Shown: positions 14,401 through 38,610 of the stretch, one piece after another | How the letters are laid out: each line of letters opens with the position of its first letter | How positions within the stretch are numbered: position 1 is the first letter of the stretch | NCBI GenBank assembly: GCA_027627225.1 | Contig: CM051030.1 | Location: 5,557,001 to 5,621,000, forward strand | DNA: 64,000 bases | From: Congeria kusceri | Taxonomy: Eukaryota > Mollusca > Bivalvia > Myida > Dreissenidae | Direction: 5' to 3' | Notes under the pieces: generated by a model | What the model saw: only the letters and a program-made list of their open reading frames with translations | The model's database searches: none | What the model was told of the DNA's origin: nothing | Translations under genes and position numbers: made by a program

Positions 14401-14611
14401 CACTAGTACTAATAGATTCATGTGTCATTACGTACCCATATTGCCCTTAGTGTTAACATTTATACAAATAGTGTCGTTACCTTACCATATTGCCACTAGT
14501 ACTAATAGATTCATGTGTCATTACGTACCCATATATTGCCCTTAGTGATAACATTTATACAAATAGTGTCGTTACCTTACCATATTGCCACTAGTACTAA
14601 TAGATTCATGT
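11216..14611. repeat. 849-bp higher-order repeat, about 4 copies
   Basis: The same ordered set of variant units recurs at an offset of 849 bp: 11216, 12065, 12914 and 13763; 11404, 12253, 13102 and 13951; 11687, 12536, 13385 and 14234. This is nine ~94-bp units amplified as a block, built from the right part of the 2.35-kb block. Confidence 0.9.
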
Positions 14612-15699
14612 GCCATTACGTAGCCATATATTGCCCTTGGTATTAACATTTATACAAATAGTGTCGTTACCTTACCATATTGCCACTCGTACTAATAGAT
14701 TCATGTGTCATTACGTACCCATATATTGCCCTTAGTGTTAACATTTATACAAATAGTGTCGTTACCTTACCATATTGCCACTAGTACTAATAGATTCATG
14801 TGTCATTACGTACCCATATTGCCCTTGGTGTTAACATTCATACAAATAGCGTCGTTACCTTACCATATTGCCACTAGTACTAATAGATTCATGTGTCATT
14901 ACGTACCCATATTGCCCTTAGTGTTACCATTTATACAAATAGTGTCGTTACCTTACCATATTGCCACTAGTACTAATAGATTCATGTGTCATTATGTACC
15001 CATATTGCCCTTGGTGTTAACATTTATTCAAATAGTGTCGTTTCCTTACCATATTGCCACTAGTACTAATAGATATATGTGTCATTACGTACCCATATTG
15101 CCATTATTATTAACATTTATACAAATAGTGTCGTTACCTTACCATATTGCCACTAGTACTAATAGATTCTTGTGCCATTACGTAGCCATATATTGCCCTT
15201 AGTGTTAACATTTATACAGGTAGTGTCGTTACCTTACCATATTGCCACTAGTACTAATAGATTCATGTGTCATTACTTACCCATATTGCCCTTAGTGTTA
15301 ACATTTATACAAATAGTGTCGTTTCCTTACCATATTGCCACTAGTACTAATAGATTTATGTGTCATTAGTGCCCATAGTATTAACATAAATACAAATAGC
15401 TCTACATGTGTCATTACCTTACCATATTTTTCCTTATCGTTACCTATACATATGTCGTTACATAACAATAATAGTTCGCTCTGTGTTATCCACGGACTTT
15501 CCACACATATAATCCAGGGTAATCCAGGACGGTTTTCTCACGACGCGCCACATTTGTATGTAGGCTTGTATTTGCTGTGCGGGTGTCTGTATATGTTTAG
15601 CAAAGGAAGGACAAAATATAATTTAAAAAAAAAACAATATTGGCTTTAGGTATCGTTGTAAATATTAAACAGATATATAAGTTCAATATTTTGTTTAAT

Positions 15700-16770
15700 A
15701 TTGTATACATATTAGTATTCATTGTAAATATCCTAAGGAATAAAATATCACTCCAATCATTCTCCTTTTTTATTGACGTTTCGGCATTTCGCCCTTGTAA
15801 AGTTTTGTTTTAAATGTTAAACATACATGCATGTAGCTTAGTATTGTTTTAAATATGAACACACATAGTTGAGTATTTTAATATTAAACACATATATTAA
15901 TTGAGTATTGTTGTCAATATTTAACACACATATAAGTTGAGTATTGATTTAAATATTAAACATATATATAAGTTGAGTATTGTTTTAAATATTAAACAAA
16001 CATATTAGTTCAATATTAAACACACATTTTATTTGAGTATTGTTTTAAATATTTAACACACACATTAGTTGAGTATTGTTTTAAATATTAAACAGAGAAT
16101 GTTGAAAAAAAGTTAGGTACTGTGTTAATTATAAAACACACGCATTAGTTGACTTTTAGTTTAAATATTTAACAGACATATTATTTGTTTATTATTTTAA
16201 TATTAAACTCATACATGCACTCGTATATTAGTTAAGTATTGTTTTACATATTAAACATACAAATTGGTTGAGTATTTTGTTAAATATCGTATACATATTA
16301 GTTGAGTATTTTGTTAAATATCCTATACATATTAGTTGAATATTTTGTTAAATATCCTGTACATATTAGTTGAAGTGTATTTTGTTAAATATAGTATTCA
16401 TATTAGTTGATTATTGTTTAAATATTTACCACAATGTCATGCTAGTTGAGTATTTTGTTAAATTACACCATATACATATTAATTGAGTCGATTGTTTTAA
16501 ATATTTAACACAATGTCATATTAGTTGAGTATTTTGTTAAATTACATCATGTTCATATTAGTTCAGTCGGTTGTTTTAAATATTTAACACAATGTCATAT
16601 TAGTTGAGTATTTTGTTAAATTACATCATGTTCATATTAGTTCAGTCGGTTGTTTTAAATATTTAACACAATGTCATATTAATTGAGTATTTTGTTAAAT
16701 TAATCATTTTCATATTAGTTGAGTCGATTGTTTTAAATATTTAACACATTGATTAGTTGAGTACTTTGGG
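15700..16770. repeat. AT-rich array grading into ~80-bp units
   Basis: The motif 'TTAGTTGAGTATTGTTTTAA' followed by 'ATATTAAACACACAT' repeats irregularly from 15700. From about 16430 it settles into ~80-bp units starting 'TTTAACACAATGTCATATTA' (near 16503, 16582 and 16662), each with two GAGT/CAGT half motifs. No coding signal. Confidence 0.8.
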
Positions 16771-17510
16771 AGGTTTAAAGCAATGTACGTAAGTCTGGGG
16801 ATTTTGGTTAACCTTCCTTAGTACTTCCTCATTTGATCTAGGATTATATCAAATACTAGATTAACTAACGGTATGAACATTGTGTGCTTGACATTCTACC
16901 TGCATGGTGCGATCGTTTGAGCTTTTGCTTTTTTATTTTTACGATTTACACGTAATTAATTTATCTTGTACAATTGAAGAGGTATTCTCGGTACGTCGAT
17001 GAATAATAATGTTTGACATACTGATTTCTCTCAAAGAATTTGTCGAGCGGTTGCAGGTACTACCTCCTTTGACAAACTGAAAGTAAATGCTAGGGGCCTA
17101 GCCATAGCCGAACTGAATGTACGCCCACCTAATAAGAAAGTGTAGGCATGGCCTCTCTATTTGAAGAACGTGAGTGTATAGTATATACCTATATAAGTTT
17201 GAAGTAAAATAAAATTGGAAACTTGTGATATTTTTAAGTTGTATATTATATATACATCACATTTTTATTCATGGAATTAATTTTGCGAGAAATTTGAAGT
17301 TCGTGAAAAATGTATACCGAAAAAACGGGATTTACCGATATATTTTGTATATTCTTCTGTATAAGATATTATCTTTTGAGTTTCCTTATCAAACTTTGTT
17401 TATTGAGTTTTCTTTATCAACTTTTGGCTGATAAGTTTTATTTATCAAAGTTTGGCTGATGAGTTTTCTTTATCAAATGGTGTCTATTGTTGTTTTTTTT
17501 TGTTTTGTTA
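16771..17510. other. No gene seen
   Basis: AT-rich sequence. The open frame at 17225-17431 has no recognisable feature and near 17400-17470 merely repeats 'TTTATCAA' plus 'TTTGGCTGA'. Nothing I can annotate. Confidence 0.45.
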
Positions 17511-17512
17511 CA

Positions 17513-17700
17513 GGAGTATGTCCCAATACGCCAATAAAAGTTGTGAATTGCATTCACGGTAGATGGTACTCCACGGTGAATAATCTGCCATAAAAAGTCA
17601 ATTAAGTGGCGCAAGCATTTCGCAAGCAGGAGAAGTCGCGTAGAACCAAGATATATGAAAGTGCTCGACTATGCAAATCTCCAACTGATGAAAGTACAAG
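17513..17700 (+). pseudogene. Exon-like duplicated segment, copy 1 (disrupted)
   Basis: A long T-rich tract ending 'TTACAG' gives a textbook acceptor. It is followed by a segment that reads VCPNTPIKVVNC and GRWYSTVNNLP before a stop. The same ~190 bp recurs at 18098-18285, where the frame stays open. The Cys-containing GRWYS motif is only loosely like cysteine-rich extracellular modules, and I do not assign a family. It could equally be part of an unknown mobile element. Confidence 0.35.
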
Positions 17701-17724
17701 TCCACCAAACATGTATGTAGTAAT

Positions 17725-18060
17725 ATGTACACTGCTTGGTAGAAGTCACATGGCCGGAGTGTCAACATTTGTATTTGATTTATCAAATTTTCCACTTAAC
17801 TGTTGATATATATTTTTCTCCTTTAGACCTTTGACTCCAATAATATTGATATGTCTGCGAATATGTTGACATGAAACTTTTTATGAATTACGTATTTTGT
17901 GTTTTATCGGTTTGTAATGTATAGGTACATAATATTCAGTTTGTGAATTAGATTATTACTAATATTCTTTTGTAGCGAGACTCATTCAATTTGCGCGGGA
18001 GTGATATCAACGAGAAGGTGATAATATGGTGTTCAATGACTAACCACATGGTTTAGAAAC
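17725..18060 (+). repeat. Dispersed segment, copy 1 of 2
   Basis: Contains 'GGTAGAAGTCACA', 'TTGACTCCAATAATATTGAT', 'TTTATCGGTTTGTAATGTAT' and then 'CATAATATTCAGTTTGTGAA' through 'GAGAAGGT'. The first two thirds recur at 19846-20040 and the last third at 22311-22450. The second copy has therefore been split by about 2.27 kb of inserted DNA. Confidence 0.65.
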
Positions 18061-18097
18061 GGTTTCAGTTTTCCCTTGATTGTGTGTGCTCCGGCGT

Positions 18098-18322
18098 ATA
18101 GTACTCAGCACGAATACGCCCCTGCAAGTTGTGAATTGCATTTACGGTAGATGGTACTCCACGGTGGATAATCTGCCACGAAAGTCAATTAAGCGGCGCC
18201 CGCGTTTCGCAACCCGGGGAAGTCGCGTATGTCCCGGACATGAGTGCACTCGACAAGGCAAATCTCCAACTGAGGAAAGTGTATATGGGTTTAGGGAACG
18301 TAATCAGAATGCACCTGCTTAA
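18098..18322 (+). pseudogene. Exon-like duplicated segment, copy 2 (open frame)
   Basis: Direct-repeat partner of 17513-17700. It follows an 'ACTCAG' acceptor-like site and keeps one frame open, reading TPLQVVNCIYGRWYSTV and later RVCPGHECTRQGKSPTEE. There are three cysteines and many basic residues. No adjoining exon was recognised on either side. It may be a decayed duplicated exon or element coding remnant, and no function is proposed. Confidence 0.35.
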
Positions 18323-19845
18323 CATTTCTAACGCGTTAATCTGTCGTCTGGCAGGAATCATGTTTTGCCATTAGCGTGAGGTATCGGCACTCGAAAACTG
18401 ACGCGTGGTTGCGGCAGGAATGGGCAAGTTGCTATAGCGGTATACATCGCTTTTTGTACGTATACATTTCAGTTTAAACATCGTAAAAACTGCGGCTTGA
18501 TATTGGAGCATATTTTGGTTTTTAGAACATTACATTGCAGTGCAGAATACTCGATGCAATTGGCGGTATTTGACTCCAATATACCTTGAAAATAATGGCA
18601 TTTTAATAGTATCAGGGTATTTCGATTTAAAAGTAGTATACACGTCGTGTTGCTAAGCCGCCATTGGTGTGAAAATGGCGTATCGACAGAAAATTGCTCA
18701 AATTGTGACACGTTGTATTAAGAATCTTTTCAGGATTTAGTTAACACTTGAAGTTTCGACCAAAATAGGTCGTTCCAAATTTAAAACGCTAATTAAGATT
18801 AAGGAGTTAAAAGTAACACTTGAGGTAACGACCAAAATGGGCCAATTTATCAGGCTTATTTGAGGAGTTAGTTAACAGTGTTTCCTTGTTGTTGTGTTAT
18901 TTGTGTTGTTGTTTTTTCGTGTTTTTTTTTCTTGAAAGCAAAATAATATCATAGTCATGATGTATGTTTAGGCGCAAACACTTCTATTCGTGCTTTTATT
19001 CGTACTTTGGTCGGAATCCAGGAGTTATAAAACACTGTTTTACTTTTTTAAATTATAAAATCGACAAAGGCTACTTGTTAAGTTCTGTGGTAGTCTAGAA
19101 CCGTTTTTGTTATCTCTCTGAAGTGGGTCCTATAAATTGATAAGTTAATTTGAACACGTTTTAAGCGTTATCATACGTGGGGCAAAACAAATTATTGTAT
19201 GTTGTACAGTATGTTGAGAAATAACCACAATAAACGTGTTTGTAGTAGTGAACATAGATACATGTGTGTAAACTAGACACTAGATACTGCATCACCTATT
19301 GCCATAGATACATCTGTGTCAGTGACTATTAATAAAACACTACTTTTAATAATATATCGAGGTTTCATTGGTTTCTTTTATTTCTTTTATTACTTGTATT
19401 TGTGGCACTTGTTTATTAATGTTTGACTTAAAATTATTAAGGAATTAATAAATCAATATAAATTGCCTGCAGTTAAGTAAACTTCATGAATTTCAAAGAT
19501 TTCATTTGTTCAAAGAATCATTTGTGACACTTGTTTATAAATGTTGAACTTAAAATTATTAAGCAATTAATACCGGTATATCAGTTAAGTAAACAACATG
19601 AATTTCAAAGATTTCATTTGTTCGAATAATCTTTTGTAACAATTTTGTTAATAATTGTTAAACTTACAATGATTAAGCAATAAATAAATGAATATAAACT
19701 GCATGCAGTTTTAAGTAAAACTGTATGAATTTTAACGGGTTTCTTTGTGTTGATATAATATCGGTTGCGCAATGCAAGTTTTGTTTACTTTGGAATCCAT
19801 GCTGAACGTACTGGCACCAAACATTTACATATACCGGTACACTAC
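18323..19845. other. No gene seen; short local repeats
   Basis: Mostly AT-rich unique sequence. Around 19385-19690 a ~125-bp unit with 'AATTTCAAAGATTTCATTTG' and 'TTAAAATTATTAAG' repeats two to three times. Around 18735-18865 'AACACTTGAAGTTTCGACCA' recurs in diverged form. Confidence 0.5.
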
Positions 19846-20040
19846 TGGTAGAAGTCACAAGACAGGAGTATCCACCATTTGTACCGGTATTTGCTTTGCC
19901 CACGTTCCCACTTTATTGTTGATAAATATTTGTCTCTTTCAACCTTTGGCTCCAATATGATACGTCTGCGAAAACGTTATGATGGGATTTTTATGAACTA
20001 CTTTGTTGGTGCTTTATCGGTTTATAATTTATAGGTACAG
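19846..20040 (+). repeat. Dispersed segment, copy 2, left part
   Basis: Matches 17725-17930 ('GGTAGAAGTCACAAGAC' to 'TTTATAGGTACA') with moderate divergence. The match stops abruptly at about 20040 and resumes at 22311, which brackets an insertion. Confidence 0.65.
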
Positions 20041-20090
20041 TCCAGGGTTGGCGAAATCCTATTTTGCCTTACTTCACCGTTTTTGTTTTT

Positions 20091-21494
20091 TAGCTCACCT
20101 GAGCACAACGTGCTCTTGGTGAGCTTTTGTGATTGCCTTTTGTACGTCGTCCGTCATGCGTCGTGAATCGTTCGTCGTCAACATTTACCTTGTGAACACT
20201 CTATAGGCCACATTTATTGGCCAATCTTCATGAAACTTGGTCAGAACATTTTTCCCAATGATGTCTCGGCTGAGTTAGAAACTGGGTCATGTGGGGTCAA
20301 AAACTAGGTCACTAGGTCAAATTGAAGAAAAAGCTAGTGAACACTCTAGATGTCACATTTTTTGTCTAGAAGTCACATGTTTTTGCCAAATCAACATGAA
20401 ACTTGCTCAGAACATTTGTTCTAATGATATCTTGGCCGAGTTCGAAAATGGTTCCGGTCCGTTGAAAAACATGGCCGCCAGGGGGAGGGGCAGTTTTCCT
20501 TATATCTTATATGGCTATGGAAAAAGCTTGTGAACACTATAGAAGTCACAATTTTTGCGCAATCAACATGAAACTTGCTAAGAACCTTTGTTCTTATGAT
20601 ATCTCGGCCGAGTTCGAAAATGGTTCCGCTCCATTGAAAAACATGGCCCCCAGGGGGCGGGGCAGTCTTTCTTATATGGCTTAAGAAAAAGCGTGTGAAC
20701 ACTCTAGAAGTCAAATTTTTTGTCTAATCAACATGAAACTTGCTCAGAACATGTGTTCTTATAATATATCGGCCAAGTTCGAAATTGGTTCCGGTCCGTT
20801 AAAAACATGGCCGCCAGGGGGGTCAGTTTTCCTTATGTGGCTATAGGTGAACACTCTAGAAGTCACATTTTTGCCCAATCAACATGAAACTTGCTCAGAA
20901 CCTATGTTCTGATGATATCTCGGCCGAGTTCAAAAATGGTTCCGGTCCGGTGAAAAACATGGCCACCAGGGGGGGGGGGGGGCAGTTTTCCTTATATGGC
21001 TATAGAAAAAGCTTGTTAACACTCTAGAAGTCAAATTTTTTGCCCAATCTTCATGAAACTTGGTCAGAACATTTGTCCCAATGATATCTCGGTCGAGTTC
21101 GAAACTGGGTCATGCTGGATCAAAAACTAGGTCACTAGGACAATTGAAAAAAAAGATTGTTAACACTCTAGAAGTTACATTATTTGCCCAATCGTCATGA
21201 AACTTGGTCAGAATATTTGTCCCAATGATATCTCGGCCGAGTTCGAATCTGGGTCATGTGGGGTCAAAAACTAGGTCACTAGGTCAAATTGAAGAAAAAG
21301 CTTCAATTTCAATATGTACTTCGAAATTTTGAATGTCTGTTGTCACTTAAGTTTATTAAACCATGATGATTAAGGCCGCAGTTCCATCAGTCTGTATCAG
21401 TATATCCATATCCGTATAAAAATCTAACACAAGGAAAATTGTTCGACTAATTAAACTCAGGTGAGCGACCCAGGGCCATTTGGCCCACTTGTTT
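20091..21494 (+). mobile_element. Hairpin-ended nonautonomous element with tandem core, copy 1
   Basis: The left end forms a hairpin from 'AGCTCACCTGAGCAC' and 'GTGCTC...GGTGAGC'. The right end is 'CTCAGGTGAGCG' followed by the palindrome 'GGGCCATTTGGCCC' and 'ACTTGT'. The core has ~145-170-bp units sharing 'CATGAAACTTGGTCAGAAC', 'GATATCTCGGCCGAGTTCGA' and 'CACTCTAGAAGTCACATTTT'. There is no coding capacity. Two further copies lie at 40546-41906 and 42603-43746. The design (hairpin ends, internal tandem repeats) recalls the bivalve 'pearl' elements thought to be nonautonomous Helitron relatives. That assignment is an inference. Confidence 0.75.
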
Positions 21495-22310
21495 TGACTA
21501 ATGGTGTTTGCAGCTTGTCAATACAGTAATTACACGGTGTATATAGTCACCGTTTACTGATGTAATATACCGTAACTACGGTACATTTATATTGAATGGA
21601 TGGGCACCGCATACTTACGGACAAATAAACATAGTGCAGTGCAAGACAATGTTAGTTTCTCTGAGTTTTCATCATAATAATTTTAGTTCTGCGGAAGGCA
21701 GTGTGTATCGCTACTAAATATTCTTATAACATATTTTCCTGAAAATCGTCCCTCGTCATAGACGAAGTGAAAACGTGTCCATGTCTTTTAATCATGAAGT
21801 AAATTTTCAGATACATATTCAGATTTCTCTTCCATTTGGCTATAACTCGTGTGATACTAGAAGCTCATTTAAGTTTCTGTGATCTTATCACTGTGGTTCT
21901 GTTGAACAAAAAATACGTTTGGAACTATACACCTTATTTTAAAACTTGAGGTTTAAATGCGAATTATGCATATAATTCAATACAGTTACTTGTTTTTTAC
22001 TGAGATATGACAATTTTAGCACTATATTACTAAAATTGAACGTTCATGTGTGGCTTAAATCACATTTTGTTCCGTGTAATTCGTTGTTTTATCATAGAGT
22101 ATATGGATTGTTAAAGATTTAATTTAAATTCAGATATTTATTGCCTGTATTTTCTCGAAATATACTGTGCTTTCTAATTTTTTATTTCAGCAGTATGCGG
22201 TGACCATATTCACCGTGAATTATATGCTATAGTAACTTTTGGCAATGTTTCACATGGCCGTATATGCTCCGGGATAAGCTGGCCAGTATGGACATTGATT
22301 TTGTTATCCC

Positions 22311-22450
22311 TAATACATAATATTCAGTTTATGAGTTCTATTATTACTGATATATAACACTTATTGTTTAATACTCTGTTGTTCCGAGAATCGTTCAGAT
22401 TGCTCTGGAGTAAAATCAACTTTGCGAGAAGGTAGTTGAAGCTAATACAA
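22311..22450 (+). repeat. Dispersed segment, copy 2, right part
   Basis: Matches 17930-18060 from 'CATAATATTCAGTTT' to 'GAGAAGGT' and 'ATGTTCAATG'. Together with 19846-20040 it reconstructs one copy interrupted by about 2.27 kb. Confidence 0.6.
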
Positions 22451-22539
22451 TGTTCAATGTCTGGCAACGTAGTATTTGTACGCGTGTCTATATAATAAGC
22501 TTTTAACATTAACGAAAAAAAATGTGGTTCCAATGCAAG

Positions 22540-22605
22540 CTTACCTAGAATTGAACCCGGATCGCCTAGGTCTAAATACTGTAGGTTACTAATGCTCTAA
22601 ACGGT
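22540..22605 (-). repeat. tRNA-like remnant (B box)
   Basis: On the minus strand 'GATCCGGGTTCAATTCTAG' is a good RNA polymerase III B box preceded by a diverged tRNA-like body. The arms do not pair well, so it is a SINE head or pseudogene rather than a working tRNA. Confidence 0.35.
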
Positions 22606-22618
22606 TGTTTTTTTTTTA

Positions 22619-22920
22619 TAGCGGATCCGTGGTCTAGTGGTAACGCACTGGCTTCACAACCCAGGGTCGCAGGTTCGAGCCCCCGCTACACCCTAACCTA
22701 TTTACTTGTGTTTCGCTTGCATGAGACGTTAATCCTAGAAACAGTGTACTACGAGTACTTAAAGACCCAGGGTTGCCTCTGGAACGGGGCGTCTCCTGTA
22801 TCTTACACTATCCCCCGTAACCCAACTAACAAGTCTTCTAAGGACGATGGCCATATAGGAGAGAATCCCGGTGCACTTGATACGACACGCACGCTCTGAA
22901 CGGAAACCATCATCGACGTT
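22619..22920 (+). mobile_element. tRNA-derived SINE
   Basis: The head at 22621-22692 has an A box 'TGGTCTAGTGGTAACGC' and a B box 'GGTTCGAGCCC' at normal tRNA spacing, but the acceptor and T stems do not pair. A conserved-looking body follows with 'ATGAGACGTTAATCC', 'CTTAAAGACCCAGGGTTG' and 'GAGAATCCCGGTG'. This is the organisation of a pol III SINE. The exact 3' end and target duplication were not resolved. Confidence 0.6.
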
Positions 22921-24209
22921 AGAGCCACGTATATGCAAAGTGCTGTATGATGTGTCACACAGCTGTTAATGGGGGCATGAAAGATAAGTTTCAAGTGTGC
23001 TGAATAACGTTTATCGTGTCAGCGAAACGTCAAAGGAGACTAATTTGACGTCCAAAGGATATGCATTGATATATTATGAACATGCGTGGGTATTTCAAAG
23101 AAAAAGAGCATGTACTTATAAATCGTTTTTTTTTTCTATTCTTATTGATCAAGTGGGTATCAAAGTGTCCAAACGCTTGAAGCCAACCCTATGTCTGTGT
23201 CATATATACTGAAGAAAAGTTATAAAGCTTTAATTTCAGCTTGAAATGTTAGCTATGATTATATTAGGTATGGATGCATACCGGTATGTTCACATCATAA
23301 TATTGGGAAAAAAATACGAAATAATTTCGTGTTTACCATGGCGCAGCTGAAATTCTTATGAATAAAGAAAATACAACAATTTCCATTTATTTCCATTTGG
23401 AGCGTTTTAACTTTTGTTGGGTGTAAACAGCGCATGATTAATTCGCGTGAACGAAAAAATATCAGACTTAATTTTTACAGGTATTTCTAGATATCGTCTA
23501 CTGAAAGCCAGCCTTCTTTGCACAAATGCTTTCAAGGGATGATATACGTTATACGTTCGATAAGCCAATGGGTTAAAATGCATTGGCAGTTCCAAAGATT
23601 ACTAGGTTGGTGCGTAAATGGGTCGGGAAAAGGGTCCCAACTATAGAAACGTATGCTATAAATCATGCATAGGTTAGATACCAGTAAATCATTGTGTATC
23701 CCTCCGTGGTCCAAAGTAGCGCCTATTACTAAAGGGTTCCTTTTCTTTTCTGGTATAAAAGACATTAAGAAATCTCAGACATGCCTTTTGTGGTTATTTC
23801 TAATATCCTGTTTGTGTCTGAAACATTTTGGTGCATTTCTTTGGAGGCTTACTTGAAAGGTGAACTTTTGAGGTGAGTTTACTGGGGTACGGGGCTTTTA
23901 TCGAAATATGACTGCCGAAACCCTGTTTTCTACCGTTGTCTGCATTCAGGTGAGATTAATTTTCTTAGAAGTAACATGATAAATCTTTTATTGCAATTTT
24001 TGGAAAAGGACAGATTCATATTTAAATTGATACCAGGCTTACACAATCTGAAATAAAGGAAAGGCTAGAAAAATGCTTGGAAACTTTGACCGTTTCATAA
24101 TGGGACCCTATGGGAATTGGATTTACTGGTATCTAACCTCCATACAAAATAAGCTGCATAACCACGTGTAGTTAAACAAAAAAAATGTCCATTATTTTGC
24201 ATATCGTAA
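22921..24209. other. No gene seen; region downstream of the esterase gene
   Basis: Unique AT-rich sequence on the 3' side of the minus-strand esterase gene. Open frames here overlap one another on opposite strands and show no family features. Confidence 0.5.
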
Positions 24210-24215
24210 TTTATT
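24210..24215 (-). promoter_or_regulatory. Probable polyadenylation signal of the esterase gene
   Basis: AATAAA on the minus strand, about 140 bases after the esterase stop codon at 24354-24356. It is the nearest canonical hexamer seen there. The cleavage site itself cannot be read from sequence. Confidence 0.45.
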
Positions 24216-24353
24216 CAATAATACATATACATGTGACGTGACAATACGATCTGATTATAATAAAATTTATAATTGATTACATGATTATAATTTGTAAATA
24301 CGATTATATAAATGTTAGACTAGACTCTAGCGGTTTTAACAACAAATGCGTAT

Positions 24354-37514
<13,161 letters not shown>

Positions 37515-37745
37515 TTATATATTGTTTGATGTATTAAGTGAAACCCGAAGCGTTTATTTACTAGTACACACTAGTGTCAGCCTTTGATATGATAAAGAGA
37601 CCTAATTTCGATAGTGTCATAAGAAAGTCATATGACTCACGGTAGGTCTAGACAAAAACGAGTACACGACTGATTTATCAGCTTATGCAAAAACTAGAAT
37701 GTCGGTTGGACAGAACGATTAGTACTAAAATATATTGGTGTCATC

Positions 37746-37876
37746 CTTATAATAATAATAATAATAATGATGATGATGATGATGATACAGGCGGCTGTAA
37801 ATTACTGTGATGATGATGATGATGATAATAATAATCGTCATCATCATCATCATCATCATAGTAATTTACAGCCGCC
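37746..37876. repeat. Large hairpin: 17-bp perfect inverted repeat around GAT/ATC triplets
   Basis: 'GGCGGCTGTAAATTACT' (37790-37806) is matched exactly in reverse complement at 37860-37876. Between the arms, GAT repeats meet ATC repeats head to head, so pairing can continue almost to the centre. A further AAT/GAT tract precedes it from 37750. It lies about 230 bases upstream of the esterase start codon. Confidence 0.9.
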
Positions 37877-38195
37877 TTTAATTACAATTTGTAACCGATT
37901 TTGACATGGTGTGGTTGCTATATAAACATTGTTTGTAGTTTTAAGTCATTGAGATACGAATATTTATGAACTATTTATGATCCCAGATCGGTTTTGTTGT
38001 ACTACTTTATTCTCGTGTTGTAGGACGAACAAGTTGGCCGAGTTTTAAAGTTCTGCCAGTAACCGAGTCTCTGTAGTTTTTCAAACAGCTTCGACCGTTA
38101 TTTTTATGTCCTTGAAGGAGGGTGTATAGTAGTCGCACCGTCCTTCCAGTTGTCTGTGCAGGCTGCGTGTGTGTGGTGGTGGTGGGTGTGTGGGT
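37877..38195. other. No gene seen
   Basis: Unique sequence ending in a GTGTGTGGTGGTGG simple tract near 38168-38195. Confidence 0.5.
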
Positions 38196-38199
38196 CAGT

Positions 38200-38610
38200 C
38201 CGTTCGGATTTCGTTTCCTCTCTGTAACATTTAATGCCTAGAAGGATTTTAATAGAACTTCAAATTATTATTCGCCATGACTAAACGATGTGTCGCGTAC
38301 ATCACACATGCTCGTCAGTCAAAGGTCAGGGTCACAATTCAAGTTCAAGGATTGTTTTTCCCGCTCCATAACTTCTAAATGCTTAGCTTTCAATATAACT
38401 TCAGATTATTATTCACTCTGACCCGATGATGTGACGCGTACATGCCCCATGCTTGTCTGTCAAAGGTCAAGGGAACAATTCAAAGTCAAAGATGTTCGTT
38501 TCCGCTCCATAACTTGTAAATGCCTGGAATTATTTTTATTTTAATATAACTTCAAATTATTATTCACCACAATGACCAGATGATCTGTCGCATCATCGCC
38601 CATGCTTGTA
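38200..38610. repeat. ~140-bp interspersed-type tandem repeat, 3 copies
   Basis: 'ATAACTTCAAATTATTATTC' , 'GTGTCGCGTACATCACACATG', 'GTCAAAGGTCA' and 'CCGCTCCATAACTTCTAAAT' recur three times with divergence. The layout resembles the internal repeats of short bivalve elements. It runs straight into the 40-bp array. Confidence 0.65.

Larger units (their letters stand above)
6590..15440. repeat. 93-bp satellite array, ~8.8 kb, with higher-order structure
   Basis: About 94 tandem units. Each unit has two related halves: one starts 'GTGTCATTACGTACCCATAT' and the other 'GTGTCGTTACCTTACCATAT'. The halves align with each other and with the ~49-bp monomers to the left, so the unit is a dimer. The common length is 93 bp, and variants with 'ATATATTG' are 95 bp. 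Because 93 is 31 codons, long open frames with the peptide MCHYVPILPLVLTFIQ run through it and break at the 95-bp units. They have no start or splice context and are not genes. Confidence 0.95.

Noticed and set aside
6712..15369. Chain of ~70-200-residue open frames with the MCHYVPILPLVLTFIQ peptide
   Set aside because: By-product of the 93-bp (31-codon) satellite unit. Frames break wherever a 95-bp unit occurs.
5021..15440. CRISPR-like array
   Set aside because: There are no unique spacers between repeats, the units are contiguous tandem copies, and the genome is eukaryotic with spliced genes.
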